A stretch of 64,000 nucleotides of DNA from Mangrovicella endophytica (GTDB lineage: Bacteria; Pseudomonadota; Alphaproteobacteria; Rhizobiales; Rhizobiaceae), in contig NZ_PKMZ01000007.1 in the NCBI RefSeq assembly GCF_002893625.1, forward strand, positions 1 through 64,000. The letters run 5' to 3'. Below, piece by piece: positions 1 to 7,929 of the stretch. The position numbers and the translations under genes were made by a program. Below the pieces are notes generated by a model. That model made no database searches and was not told where the DNA came from. It saw only the letters and a list, made by a program, of their open reading frames with translations. Position 1 is the first letter of the stretch. Every line of letters begins with the position of its first letter.

Positions 1-77
1 TCCACCCCGATGGAGAGAACCAGCTTCATCATGTGATCCACACTGACAAAGGGAACAATGTTCAGGCGCTCGGTCAT
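1..77 (-). CDS. ocd: Ornithine cyclodeaminase, N-terminal fragment (cut by window edge)
   Basis: Only the first 25 codons are inside the window; the gene continues past base 1. The start (MTERLNIVPFVSVDHMMK) has the LN-VPF-SV-HMMKLV opening typical of ornithine cyclodeaminase. That NAD-dependent enzyme of the mu-crystallin family converts L-ornithine to L-proline and ammonia. It begins 22 bp after the stop of ctlX on the same strand, so the two are probably one transcript: CtlX would supply ornithine and this enzyme would consume it. The assignment rests on a short N-terminus and on the neighbour; the catalytic part cannot be seen. Confidence 0.75.
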   Translation of the reverse strand, partial: MTERLNIVPFVSVDHMMKLVLSIGV

Positions 78-99
78 GGGTCGGGTCTCCATTGATGGG

Positions 100-1053
100 T
101 CAGGCGGCCGAGGCTGCGGGCTGGCTCGCCCGGGCGGCGAGATGGATGCCGGCGAGCATGCAGCGCACCGATCCGCCGGCGAGCTCGATCGTCGGGATGG
201 CAATGGGCAGGATCGGCGTGATCGCGCCGATCACCCGCCGCTGCTCTTCGGTCAGCGAAGCCAAAGCGCGCGACGAGATTGCAAGAAGCCGGCCGCCGTG
301 GCCCTGAAGCTCGAGAGCGTTGCCGGCAAATTCGGCGATCTGTGCGTGGCTGAGCGGCACGACGACGCGGCCGGTCTCCTCCAGGCGCGTGCGGACCTCT
401 GCCCGGCGCAGCGGATCGACGATCGTATCGAGACCCACCAGTGCGAGGTCGGTGCCGACGCACATGATGACGTTGGTGTGGTAGATCTCGCGCCCCTGTG
501 CATCTGCGGCTTCGAAGAGCATGGGCTCGAAGTTGAAGTGGGTGCAGAAGCGCTCCAGCGCCACTTCGTTGGTCCGGTTCGATCGGGCGGCGTAGGCGAT
601 GCGACCGATATGGTCGAGCACCATCGCGCCCGTGCCTTCGAGGAAGACGTTGTCGCGCTCGAGGCCGGAATAATCGATGACGTCCTGAACGCGATAGCGC
701 GCCTTCAGCATCTCGATGACATCGATCCGCCGCTCGCGGCGCCGACTTACATTGAACATCGGGTAGATCGCGACGTGCCCGCCGGCATGGGTCGAGAACC
801 AGTTGTTGGGAAAGACGGAATCGGGGGTGGCGCTGCCCTCGTCCTCGAACAGATGCACGGTGACTCCGGCCTCGCGCAGACGCCCCGCCATCCGCGTGAC
901 CTCGTCGAAGGCATCCTCGGCGATTTCCCCGCGGGTGCGCAGGCCGTCGGCCGTCTGGAAGACATTGTCGGCGGCAGTCTCGGGATTGGGTGTGAAATGA
1001 TGAGGACGGATCATCACCACACTGGAGGGGGCCTGGACTGCAAAGCCGCGCAT
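100..1053 (-). CDS. ctlX: Citrulline utilization hydrolase CtlX (amidinotransferase-fold)
   Basis: A 317-residue protein of the guanidino-group-modifying (pentein) superfamily, recognised as the CtlX type used in citrulline breakdown. Visible landmarks are PDSVFPNNWFS near residues 77-87, FLEGTG near 137-142, a candidate catalytic His in YHTNVIMCVG (His192), and a late Cys in GGSVRCM (Cys298) where this fold keeps its nucleophile. The length matches the family. It precedes ornithine cyclodeaminase on the same strand and is divergent from an Lrp-type regulator 129 bp away, which suggests citrulline/ornithine-responsive control. The substrate is inferred from family and context; another guanidino or ureido compound is possible. 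Confidence 0.85.
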   Translation of the reverse strand: MRGFAVQAPSSVVMIRPHHFTPNPETAADNVFQTADGLRTRGEIAEDAFDEVTRMAGRLREAGVTVHLFEDEGSATPDSVFPNNWFSTHAGGHVAIYPMFNVSRRRERRIDVIEMLKARYRVQDVIDYSGLERDNVFLEGTGAMVLDHIGRIAYAARSNRTNEVALERFCTHFNFEPMLFEAADAQGREIYHTNVIMCVGTDLALVGLDTIVDPLRRAEVRTRLEETGRVVVPLSHAQIAEFAGNALELQGHGGRLLAISSRALASLTEEQRRVIGAITPILPIAIPTIELAGGSVRCMLAGIHLAARASQPAASAA

Positions 1054-1182
1054 GGATGCGTACTCGTGGATTCAAACTCGAAGAGGTCAGGATAGGCGTG
1101 CAGACTGTTGATCGAAATTCTGCTTCTGAGCGGAAATGTGCGATGAAGCTTGCACTATGAGCGATTGTTTCAGGCAGAATGC

Positions 1183-1608
1183 ATGCACCAGTTCGATGAG
1201 CTCGACCGTCGGATCATCGAGGTCCTGAGGAGCGACGGGCGGGCGCCCGTTTCCAAGCTCGCGGAGATCCTCGGCATCACCCGCGGCACCGTGCAGGCGC
1301 GCCTCGACCGGCTTCTGGAGAGCGGGGCGCTCCTGGGCTTCACCGTGCGGGTGCGGCAGGATCACGAGGCGGATGCGATCCGCGCCGTGATGATGATCGA
1401 GGTCGCCGGCAAGTCCACGACGGCGATCATCAAGCGGCTGCGGGGTATGCCGGAGCTCCACTCGCTGCACACGACGAACGGCGCATGGGACCTCGTCGCG
1501 GAGCTGCGTGCGTCATCGCTGCACGATTTTGACCGCGTGCTCCGCGAAGTGCGCCAGATCGACGGCATCCTGAACAGCGAGACCAGCATCCTGCTCAGTT
1601 CGGTCTGA
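1183..1608 (+). CDS. Lrp/AsnC family transcriptional regulator
   Basis: A 141-residue regulator with an N-terminal winged helix-turn-helix (FDELDRRIIEVL, then ITRGTVQARLDRL) and a C-terminal RAM/AsnC ligand-binding domain (VMMIEVAGKS to the end). I start it at the ATG giving MHQFDELDRR, because Lrp proteins usually begin a few residues before the LD--I--L helix; an in-frame TTG 33 bp upstream gives an implausible extension. It is divergent from ctlX-ocd and most likely senses an amino acid of that pathway (ornithine, arginine or citrulline), as Lrp-type activators of rhizobial ornithine cyclodeaminase genes do. The ligand is an inference. Confidence 0.9.
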   Translation: MHQFDELDRRIIEVLRSDGRAPVSKLAEILGITRGTVQARLDRLLESGALLGFTVRVRQDHEADAIRAVMMIEVAGKSTTAIIKRLRGMPELHSLHTTNGAWDLVAELRASSLHDFDRVLREVRQIDGILNSETSILLSSV

Positions 1609-1615
1609 GGACATG

Positions 1616-1651
1616 AAAAAGGCCTCTCGCGAGCACGCCGCGGGAGGCCTT
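1616..1651 (-). terminator. Intrinsic terminator of the arginase/ABC operon
   Basis: A stem of 13 bp (1619-1631 with 1639-1651, one G-T wobble) and a 7-base loop lies between the convergent Lrp gene and the arginase-family gene. Five A bases at 1616-1620 on the plus strand form a U-tract on the minus strand, so it should stop transcription of the minus-strand operon coming from 7.5 kb. It may also act weakly on the Lrp transcript. Confidence 0.85.
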
Positions 1652-1674
1652 GAAGATGCGCGGGCTGGCGGACG

Positions 1675-2643
1675 TCAGGCTTTCTGACGCGCGAGCACGC
1701 CGAGGGCCGTCGTGATGATCCGCGCAAATGTCAGGGCGCCGACACCATCGATATCGCGCTCCGGCATGAACTCGACGAAGTCCATCGCCGCGATGCGGCC
1801 GCGCTTGGCGGCGCCCTGGACGAGGTCGACCATCTGCCAATAGGTAAGGCCGCCGGGCGAGCGGGCGATGACGCCCGGCACAAGGGCGGGATCGATCGCG
1901 TCCGCATCGATGCAGACGATGATGTTGCTGCCCTCGGGGATCAGATCGAGCGCCGCTTCGACGCCGCTGCGGTGCAGCTCCCGGGCCGGAACGAAATCGA
2001 CGCCCCAGGCCTTGGCATCCTCGTAGTCGCTGGTCGCCGCCGAACCGATGCCGCGGGCGCCGACCTGGATGATCCGCTCGATATGGTTCATCTCCGAGGC
2101 GCGGCGCATGGTGGAGGACAGCCCCATGGGCTCGTCCATATGCGTTTGGCGCCAGTCGATATGAGCGTCGATCTGGAGAATGGTGAAGGTTTCCCCGGGC
2201 GTTGCATCGCCGAGCGCCTGGATCATCGGGATGGGAATGGAATCGTCGCCGCCGAGCACCACGGGAACGGCGCCACGCCCGATGATGGTCCTGATGGCGT
2301 TCCGGATGATCTCGCGGTTGCCCGCGCCGTCGGTCTCGTCGAAAGGCAGGTTGCCGCAGTCGACGGCGCGCAGCTTCGCATCCGGGAAGACGGCAGCGCC
2401 GCTATCGAAATCATGCCGCTCGATATTGGCGGTCAACGGTGCCGTTGCCTGTCGCAGGGCGTCCGGCGCATTGCGGCAGTAGGCCCCGACGGACCGATAG
2501 GGCGTGGCACATGGCGCGCCGATGATGGCGATGGGCGCCTCGATCGAGGCAAGATCGCTGCAGGATTCAAGGCCGAGGAAGGTGGACGTATCGGTTGCGC
2601 CGAACAGTGCACCGAGGTCGACCTTCGTGTTGCTTTGCGACAC
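1675..2643 (-). CDS. Arginase/agmatinase-family ureohydrolase with a variant metal motif
   Basis: A 322-residue member of the binuclear-Mn ureohydrolase fold (arginase, agmatinase, guanidinobutyrase, guanidine hydrolase). The signatures are GGDDSIPIP (131-139), DAHIDW (159-164) and DADAIDP (246-252), with a conserved glutamate in MDFVEFMP. The first motif normally reads GGDHS; here the metal-binding His is Asp134, while the other metal ligands are present. This is the last gene of a minus-strand operon with an amino acid ABC transporter and an Ldh2-family oxidoreductase. It would release urea (or ammonia) from a guanidino compound. Whether the substrate is arginine, agmatine, a guanidino acid or something else cannot be told from sequence. 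Confidence 0.85.
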   Translation of the reverse strand: MSQSNTKVDLGALFGATDTSTFLGLESCSDLASIEAPIAIIGAPCATPYRSVGAYCRNAPDALRQATAPLTANIERHDFDSGAAVFPDAKLRAVDCGNLPFDETDGAGNREIIRNAIRTIIGRGAVPVVLGGDDSIPIPMIQALGDATPGETFTILQIDAHIDWRQTHMDEPMGLSSTMRRASEMNHIERIIQVGARGIGSAATSDYEDAKAWGVDFVPARELHRSGVEAALDLIPEGSNIIVCIDADAIDPALVPGVIARSPGGLTYWQMVDLVQGAAKRGRIAAMDFVEFMPERDIDGVGALTFARIITTALGVLARQKA

Positions 2644-2715
2644 GTCTTCATTCTCCGTCTTGCTATACGCCCGACCGAACGGAGCCGGCCGAGGCGGGTT
2701 ATATGCGTCGATCGC

Positions 2716-3777
2716 TCAGGCCTGAGCGGAGCGGCGAGCGAGGAGCGTTTCCAGCATTGCCCACTCCTCGTCGCGGACGAGCACGCCGTTTTCCCGGTAG
2801 TCCTGCTCCCGGGCCGCGGCGCCGCCGCCATGCAGCCGAACGCGCTCGAACCCCTCGGCTGCCGGCGACGCCGTCAGGGTGCGGATCATCCGGTCGGCCG
2901 CCGCGGCGAAGACGTCGGGCGCCTGAAAATGCTCGACCGAGATCGCGATGCAGGTCTGCGAGTAGAAGGCGGCGCGATCGCGCGAGCTGTCGCTGATTTC
3001 CTCCGACTGCCAGTCCCGCTCGCCACTGAGAAGCGCCGACAGGAGCTCGACCAGGAGAACCATACCGAAGCCCTTCGGTCCCGCCGGCAGAAGTGCCCCG
3101 GCCATGCGCGACTCCCGGTCCATGGCGTCGAGGATCACGCGCAACGGCTCGTCGGTGTAGCGGCCTTCGGCGTCGACCACCTGGATCCCGTCGAGCTTGC
3201 GCCCGTCGCGCGCGGCGAGGACCACGCCGCCCATCGAATTGGCACTGGTCGCCATGTCGATGACGATCGGCTCCTCCGCCCCGGCCGGCACCGCGAGCGC
3301 GAGCGGGTTGGTGCAGAACTGCGCCTGGCGCCCGCCCCAGGGCGCGACGAGGATCGGCCCCGTGCTCATGGCGATGCCGATCATCCCGGCATCGAGAGCC
3401 TGCAGCGCGTAGTTCGCCACCATGCCGCAATCGCTCGACCGCTTGGCCGTGACGAGGCCGATGCCGGTCTCCCGCGCCTTGCCGATGGCCATGTCCATGG
3501 CACGTGCCGCGACAACATGGCCGGCTTCGGAGTGACCGTCGAGCAAGGCAGTGGCGGCCGAGTTCCGCACCGTCTCGATCGTCCGTCCGAAGTGCATCAC
3601 GCCGGCTTCGAACAACTCGTCGAGATAGGGGGCAAGGCCGATGCCCTGGGTGTGATGCCCCCGCAGATCGGCCCGCAGCAAGCCATGGGCGTAGAGTTCG
3701 GTTTCCTCGGCATCGGCGCCGCGAGAGCGGGCAAGCGCCTCATAGGCGGCACGGAGATCGGCGACAGGAACGCGCAT
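2716..3777 (-). CDS. Malate/L-lactate dehydrogenase (Ldh2) family oxidoreductase, divergent active site
   Basis: A 353-residue NAD(P)-dependent oxidoreductase of the Ldh2 fold, which includes sulfolactate, ureidoglycolate and 2,3-diketogulonate dehydrogenases and the imine reductase DpkA. Diagnostic stretches are the Gly-rich AGHVVAARAMD, the PWGG-QAQFCTNPLALAVP segment, VIDMATS and the KGFGM motif. Two His residues that I recall as conserved, in SHG and in NSNHFG, read TQG (Gln44) and SSDCG (Asp116) here. The gene sits between the ABC permease (50 bp upstream) and the arginase-family gene (72 bp downstream). A role in reducing or oxidising a cyclic imine or keto acid from a basic amino acid is an inference. 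Confidence 0.8.
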   Translation of the reverse strand: MRVPVADLRAAYEALARSRGADAEETELYAHGLLRADLRGHHTQGIGLAPYLDELFEAGVMHFGRTIETVRNSAATALLDGHSEAGHVVAARAMDMAIGKARETGIGLVTAKRSSDCGMVANYALQALDAGMIGIAMSTGPILVAPWGGRQAQFCTNPLALAVPAGAEEPIVIDMATSANSMGGVVLAARDGRKLDGIQVVDAEGRYTDEPLRVILDAMDRESRMAGALLPAGPKGFGMVLLVELLSALLSGERDWQSEEISDSSRDRAAFYSQTCIAISVEHFQAPDVFAAAADRMIRTLTASPAAEGFERVRLHGGGAAAREQDYRENGVLVRDEEWAMLETLLARRSAQA

Positions 3778-3827
3778 CGGCAGCTCATCGGGTCGGTTTG
3801 CTTGGAGAGAGTCAGGTGGATGGAGCG

Positions 3828-4520
3828 CTACCCGAGCCGCGCCTGCAGGTATCCGGCCCAGCGTGCCTGTGCGAGCTGGAAGAGCAGGACCAGCGTCAGG
3901 GTCATGACCAGATAGATCGCCGCTGCGGTCACGTAGGGCTCGAACATGATGTAGTAGTTGAGCGTGATGTTGCGGGCGACGCCGGTGACTTCCAGCAGCG
4001 TCACGGTGCTGGCGAGCGAGGTCGCATGCAGCATCATCACCGTCTCGTTGCCGTAGAGGGCCAGCGAGCGGGTGAGCATGGCCGGCATCAGGATTCGCCG
4101 GGCCCGCGTGAAGGGCGACATGCCATAGGCACGCGCCGCCTCGACCTCGCCGGGCGGCAGGTGCCGGAGCGCGCCGGCGAAGATCTCGGTCGTGTAGGCC
4201 GTGGTGTTCAGGACGAAGGTCGCGATCACGCAGACAAGCGGGCTCGACAGGCAGGGCCAGAGGATGCTCTCGCGGATCGCGCTGAACTGCGCTAGGCCGT
4301 AATAGATCAGGAACAGCTGCACGAGCAGCGGGGTGCCGCGAAAGACCACCGTATAGGCACCGATCGCATGGCGCAGGACGGCATTGTGCGAGTTGCGTCC
4401 GAGCGCCAGCGGCATCGACAGCAGGAACGCGATGGCGAGCGACGCGACCGTCAGGAAGAGGGTGAGCTTGGCCCCTTCGGCATAAAGACCGAGATTGTCG
4501 GCGATGACGTCCCAGCTCAT
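3828..4520 (-). CDS. Polar amino acid ABC transporter permease (HisM/ArtM type)
   Basis: A 230-residue inner-membrane permease with about five hydrophobic helices and the permease-ATPase coupling loop EVEAARAYGMSPFTRARRILMPAM around residues 130-153. The N-terminal FRGTPLLVQLFLIYYG is typical of the HisMQ family. Its start overlaps the stop of the other permease by four bases (ATGA), indicating translational coupling and a heteromeric channel. With the adjacent binding protein and ATPase it would import a basic or polar amino acid such as arginine, ornithine or citrulline, in keeping with the catabolic genes on both sides. Confidence 0.92.
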   Translation of the reverse strand: MSWDVIADNLGLYAEGAKLTLFLTVASLAIAFLLSMPLALGRNSHNAVLRHAIGAYTVVFRGTPLLVQLFLIYYGLAQFSAIRESILWPCLSSPLVCVIATFVLNTTAYTTEIFAGALRHLPPGEVEAARAYGMSPFTRARRILMPAMLTRSLALYGNETVMMLHATSLASTVTLLEVTGVARNITLNYYIMFEPYVTAAAIYLVMTLTLVLLFQLAQARWAGYLQARLG

Positions 4521-5206
4521 CGTGCGAGCTCCTTCACCCCGACCTCGTAGCGCCGGGCGACAAGCGAGAGCGCGAAGAGGGAGATCGCGGTGATCGCGAG
4601 ATAGAAGCCGCCGGCCAGGAGATAGAAGGTGAAGGGCTGTGCCGTCGCCTCCGCCGCACCCTTGGCCCGGAACATCACGTCCGGCAGGCCCAGCAGCGAG
4701 ACGAGCGCGGTCGCCTTGGCCAGGACGAGCCAGTTGTTGGTGAAGCCGGGCAGCGCCAGACGCGCCATCTGCGGCAGGAGGATGCGCCAGAAGATGCGAA
4801 AGCGGGTGAGCCCGTATGCCTGGGCCGCCTCGAGCTGGCCCTTCGGGATGTTCATCAGCGCGCCGCGGAAGGTTTCCGTCATGTAGGCGCCAAAGATCAG
4901 GCCGAGTGTCGCCGCTCCGGCGACGAAGGGGCTGAACTCGATATAGACGTTCCAGCCGAGATCCTGTGCCTTCTGGTTCAGGATCGCCGGCAGCGAGTAG
5001 AAGACGAGCAGCATCATCACGAGATCAGGGATGCCCCGTACCAGCGAGGTGTATGTTCCCGCGATGATGCGCAGCGTCCGGCTGTGCGACAGCTTGGCAA
5101 GCGCCGCCGCAATGCCGATCAGGACGGCCAGGAGAAGCGAGACGAGCGCCAGCGACAGGGTGATCCACCCTGCCGCCAGGATCGAAGCGACGTAGCCGCC
5201 CAGCAT
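4517..5206 (-). CDS. Polar amino acid ABC transporter permease (HisQ/ArtQ type)
   Basis: A 229-residue permease of the HisMQ/GlnP family, paralogous to the gene after it. It has the motif LVRGIPDLVMMLLVFYSLP near residues 55-73 and the coupling loop QLEAAQAYGLTRFRIFWRILLP. It starts 3 bp after the stop of the periplasmic binding protein and its end overlaps the next permease by four bases. It forms half of the membrane channel of the amino acid uptake system. Confidence 0.92.
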   Translation of the reverse strand: MLGGYVASILAAGWITLSLALVSLLLAVLIGIAAALAKLSHSRTLRIIAGTYTSLVRGIPDLVMMLLVFYSLPAILNQKAQDLGWNVYIEFSPFVAGAATLGLIFGAYMTETFRGALMNIPKGQLEAAQAYGLTRFRIFWRILLPQMARLALPGFTNNWLVLAKATALVSLLGLPDVMFRAKGAAEATAQPFTFYLLAGGFYLAITAISLFALSLVARRYEVGVKELAR

Positions 5207-5209
5207 CGA

Positions 5210-5974
5210 TCAGTTCTTGCCGAAATACTTGGCGTCGATCGCCGCCAGCTCGCCGTTGTCGCGGATCTTGGCGAGGCCGTCATTGATCTTCTCGAGCAGT
5301 TCGGCGCTGCGCCGGTTCAGCGCGATGGCGACGCCCTCGCCGAATTCAGGCGCGTCCTTGCCGGTATATTGCGGGCCGACCAGCTCGAAATCCTTGGCGC
5401 CGTCGCCCTTCAAGAAGCTGTGGGTGATCTGTGCCTCGTAGCTCATATGCAGGTCGGCACGGCCAGCGGTCAGCTCCAGATAGGGTGCGCTGCCGCCATC
5501 GTAGCGCTTGATCGTCGCCTCGGGGAAGGTCTTGGTGACGAAGGCGTCCATCGGCGTGCCGGTCTGGACGGCGATGACCTTGCCGGCGAGTCCGCCCGGC
5601 TTGATGTCGAGATTGGCGCCCTTCTTGCCCACGAAGCGGAAGGTCGGATGGGAGTAGATGTCGCTGAAGGCCATGACCTTGCGGCGTGCTTCGGTGACGG
5701 TCAGCTGCGAGATCAGGGCATCGTACTTGCCCGCGGTCAGGCCCGGGATCATGCCATCCCAGGCGGCGGCGATGATGTTGCAGTCGAGCTCGGCTGCCTT
5801 GCAGATCGCTTCCATCAGCTCGATGTCGTAGCCGACGAGTTTGCCGTTGGCATCGACGGATTCGAAGGGCGGGAAGGTCGCATCGGTCGCGATCGTCACC
5901 TGCTCGGCAAAGGCCGGAGCGAGCGGCGAGACGGCGAGGAGGCCGCCGAGGATGAGGGCACGCACTATCGTCAT
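5210..5974 (-). CDS. Periplasmic amino acid-binding protein of the ABC transporter
   Basis: A 254-residue family-3 solute-binding protein. I place the start at MTIVRALILGG, which gives a normal signal peptide ending after AFA (AFA-EQVTIATDATFPPFE); longer in-frame starts add a low-complexity proline-rich stretch. The TFPPFE--D-NGKLVGYDIELM opening and FDALISQLTVTEARRKVMAFSD segment are classic for lysine/arginine/ornithine- and nopaline/octopine-type binders. A 118 bp gap, holding a short GGT run near 6049, separates it from the upstream ATPase gene. The ligand is inferred to be a basic amino acid or derivative. Confidence 0.9.
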   Translation of the reverse strand: MTIVRALILGGLLAVSPLAPAFAEQVTIATDATFPPFESVDANGKLVGYDIELMEAICKAAELDCNIIAAAWDGMIPGLTAGKYDALISQLTVTEARRKVMAFSDIYSHPTFRFVGKKGANLDIKPGGLAGKVIAVQTGTPMDAFVTKTFPEATIKRYDGGSAPYLELTAGRADLHMSYEAQITHSFLKGDGAKDFELVGPQYTGKDAPEFGEGVAIALNRRSAELLEKINDGLAKIRDNGELAAIDAKYFGKN

Positions 5975-6092
5975 CGAAGATCTCTCGGAGTTTGAGATGA
6001 GGGTTGAAGGCAGTCCATCCGGCGCCGGGCCCTGACGCCGAAATTCGGGTGGTGGTGGTGGTGCGGCGGCCGAACGGCTGCGCGAGAGTGCG

Positions 6093-6866
6093 TCAGACCT
6101 GCAGCCGTCCGGCCAGGAACTGGCGCAGGCGTTCGCTTTCCGGCTTGCCGAAGATGTCGTCGGGCGCGCCTTCCTCCTCGACGCGGCCGCCATGCAGAAA
6201 CATCACCTTGGAGGACAGGTGGCGAGCAAAGCCCATCTCGTGCGTGACCACGACCATGGTACGGCCCTCTTCGGCGAGCGCCTGCATGACGCGCAGCACC
6301 TCGCCGACGAGCTCCGGGTCGAGCGCCGAGGTCGGCTCGTCGAACAGCATCACGTCCGGGTCCATCGCCAGCGCACGGGCGATCGCCACCCGCTGCTGCT
6401 GCCCGCCGGAGAGCTGCGAGGGATAGCGCGTGAAGGTTTCGGGCTTCAGTCCGACCTTCTCCAGATAGGTCTTGGCTCGATCCAGCGCCTCCTTGCGCGA
6501 GACCTTCAGGACGCTGACAGGCGCCTCCACGACATTGTCGAGGACGCTCATATGCGACCACAGGCAGAAGTTCTGGAACACCATCGCGAGCTTGGCGCGG
6601 ATGCGCTGCAGCTGCGCCGGGCTCCTGGCCTTCAACGTCCCGTCGCGGGCGTCGGGCGTCAGCTCCAGCGCCTCGCCATTGACGATGATCGATCCCGCGT
6701 TCGGGCGCTCCAGCATGTTGATGCAGCGCAGGAAGGTGCTCTTGCCCGAGCCGCTGGAGCCGATGATGCTGATGACGTCTCCTGCTGCGGCTTCCAGTCC
6801 GATGCCATTCAGGACCTTGGCTTTTCCGAAGCTCTTGTGGATGTCGCTGACGCGCAACTTCTGCAT
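6093..6866 (-). CDS. Amino acid ABC transporter ATP-binding protein (HisP/ArtP type)
   Basis: A 257-residue ATPase with Walker [13 protein letters not shown] (about 36-47), Q-loop [12 protein letters not shown], signature [15 protein letters not shown] and Walker [16 protein letters not shown], then the H-loop [10 protein letters not shown]. The extra segment between Walker A and the Q-loop ([19 protein letters not shown]) is typical of HisP/nopaline-transport ATPases. It lies 25 bp after the XRE-cupin regulator and heads the transporter genes, so regulator and transporter probably share a transcript. Confidence 0.93.
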   Translation of the reverse strand: MQKLRVSDIHKSFGKAKVLNGIGLEAAAGDVISIIGSSGSGKSTFLRCINMLERPNAGSIIVNGEALELTPDARDGTLKARSPAQLQRIRAKLAMVFQNFCLWSHMSVLDNVVEAPVSVLKVSRKEALDRAKTYLEKVGLKPETFTRYPSQLSGGQQQRVAIARALAMDPDVMLFDEPTSALDPELVGEVLRVMQALAEEGRTMVVVTHEMGFARHLSSKVMFLHGGRVEEEGAPDDIFGKPESERLRQFLAGRLQV

Positions 6867-6891
6867 GGGGGACCGATCGCGGGAGCCTGGA

Positions 6892-7506
6892 TTAGGCAGG
6901 AGGAGGGACGATCATCCAGAACGTCACGCAGGGCTCGCTCTGGGATGGGTTACGCCAGGTATGGGGTGTCTTCGGGTCGAAGCTCAGCGTATCGCCCGAC
7001 GTCATGTGATAGGCCTCGCCACCGACGGACATATCGAGTTCGCCGCTGATGATATGGACGACGTCCAGATCGGCCCGGAGCGAGTAGGCTTCGGGGCCGG
7101 ACCCACCACCGGGAGCGATCACGGAATGCAGTGCCATGACGTGCTCATTGCCGACGCTGCTGACGATGCGCTCGCGCATGCCGATGCCACCGAGGTTGAT
7201 CGGGGCGCCTTCGCCTGCCTTGACGAAGTTCGTCGTCGGAGGCTCGAAGATCGATCCGGGCTTCACGCCGATGGCGTCGCAGATCCGCAGCAGCGACGCG
7301 ATCGAGGCTTGGACGAGATCCCGTTCGAACCGGCTCAGGAAGGATTTACTAACGCCGGCTTTCGCGGCGGCCGCGTCGATCGATATGTTCTTCTGGATAC
7401 GAAGGGCGCGCAACCGGGCTCCGACATTGAAGCCGTTCAGCGACGCTGACGCCTCGTCGCCTGCGGAGGCATTCGCATGCTCGCGTGGTTCCGGCGTCCG
7501 CTTCAT
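6892..7506 (-). CDS. XRE-family regulator with C-terminal cupin domain
   Basis: A 204-residue regulator with an N-terminal helix-turn-helix ([20 protein letters not shown], then [11 protein letters not shown], about residues 28-66) and a C-terminal cupin_2 barrel ([19 protein letters not shown], then TPHTWRNPS). This architecture (PuuR/SutR-like) commonly controls amine and amino acid catabolism, with the cupin sensing a small metabolite. It is the first gene of the operon that includes the ABC transporter, Ldh2-family and arginase-family genes. A strong 17-bp palindrome about 90 bp upstream is its likely operator. An AGAGG ribosome-binding site precedes the ATG. Confidence 0.9.
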   Translation of the reverse strand: MKRTPEPREHANASAGDEASASLNGFNVGARLRALRIQKNISIDAAAAKAGVSKSFLSRFERDLVQASIASLLRICDAIGVKPGSIFEPPTTNFVKAGEGAPINLGGIGMRERIVSSVGNEHVMALHSVIAPGGGSGPEAYSLRADLDVVHIISGELDMSVGGEAYHMTSGDTLSFDPKTPHTWRNPSQSEPCVTFWMIVPPPA

Positions 7507-7596
7507 CTGACCTCTGAGTGTTTCCTACAGGGCAACCTCTCAGTAAAGTTTGGCCTTGGCAAGCTTGGATTTGCATGTGTCACCGGCTTTCTGGAT

Positions 7597-7613
7597 GTTG
7601 CATATTATGCAAC
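7597..7613. promoter_or_regulatory. 17-bp palindrome, probable XRE-cupin operator
   Basis: GTTGCATA-T-TATGCAAC is a perfect inverted repeat with a one-base centre. It lies 91 bp upstream of the XRE-cupin start codon and is flanked by a further TTGCAT half-site at 7571. Position and symmetry fit autoregulation by the XRE-cupin protein; the binding itself is inferred. Confidence 0.65.
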
Positions 7614-7631
7614 CATGGTGACCGCTTTTTC

Positions 7632-7682
7632 GGCACTGGCACCGCGGCACCGCGGCACCGCGGCACCGGGCACTGGCACCGC
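7632..7682. repeat. Short tandem repeat, GGCACCGC units with flanking direct repeats
   Basis: Nearly four copies of the 8-mer GGCACCGC run from 7638 to 7669. The 14-mer GGCACTGGCACCGC occurs at both ends (7632-7645 and 7669-7682). It is a GC-rich simple repeat in a non-coding region and is likely to vary in length between strains by slippage. Confidence 0.85.
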
Positions 7683-7929
7683 CGCGCCGGGCAATGCGAA
7701 GCACCGCAGGTGGCTGTGACGCCGAGCCGCGGCTTCATCGCCATGCTCGACGGGAACGGCCGGAGATGACCGGCCGCACGTCACACGCAGTGAGGGTCAT
7801 GGTCGCCCGCCACGGCAGGCCTGCTGCCATCGAAACACAGGCGGCGGATTGCGTAGCCGGCACCGATCCCGGGCGGTCGAGCGACGCTTCCTTAATGAGG
7901 GTGCGTTATGCCTCTGCGCGGAGGTATCG

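Larger units (their letters stand above)
7507..7929. other. Divergent intergenic region between XRE-cupin operon and histidine kinase
   Basis: This 423-bp stretch separates two divergent genes and holds no credible gene. Its left part carries a palindrome (7597-7613) and its half-site TTGCAT at 7571-7576, which fit control of the XRE-cupin operon. The middle holds a short tandem repeat (7632-7682). The right part leads to the kinase start, where a GGAGG ribosome-binding site lies at 7920-7924. Confidence 0.6.

Noticed and set aside
1972-3915. Long plus-strand open frame (647 codons) opposite the arginase-family and Ldh2 genes
   Set aside because: It is antisense to two well-conserved genes, has no recognisable domain and shows the composition expected of a high-GC shadow frame.
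6049-6063. GGT run between binding protein and ATPase genes
   Set aside because: Short simple-sequence run without symmetry; nothing suggests a function.
7632-7682. CRISPR-like array
   Set aside because: Units are 8 bp and contiguous with no spacers; it is a simple tandem repeat.
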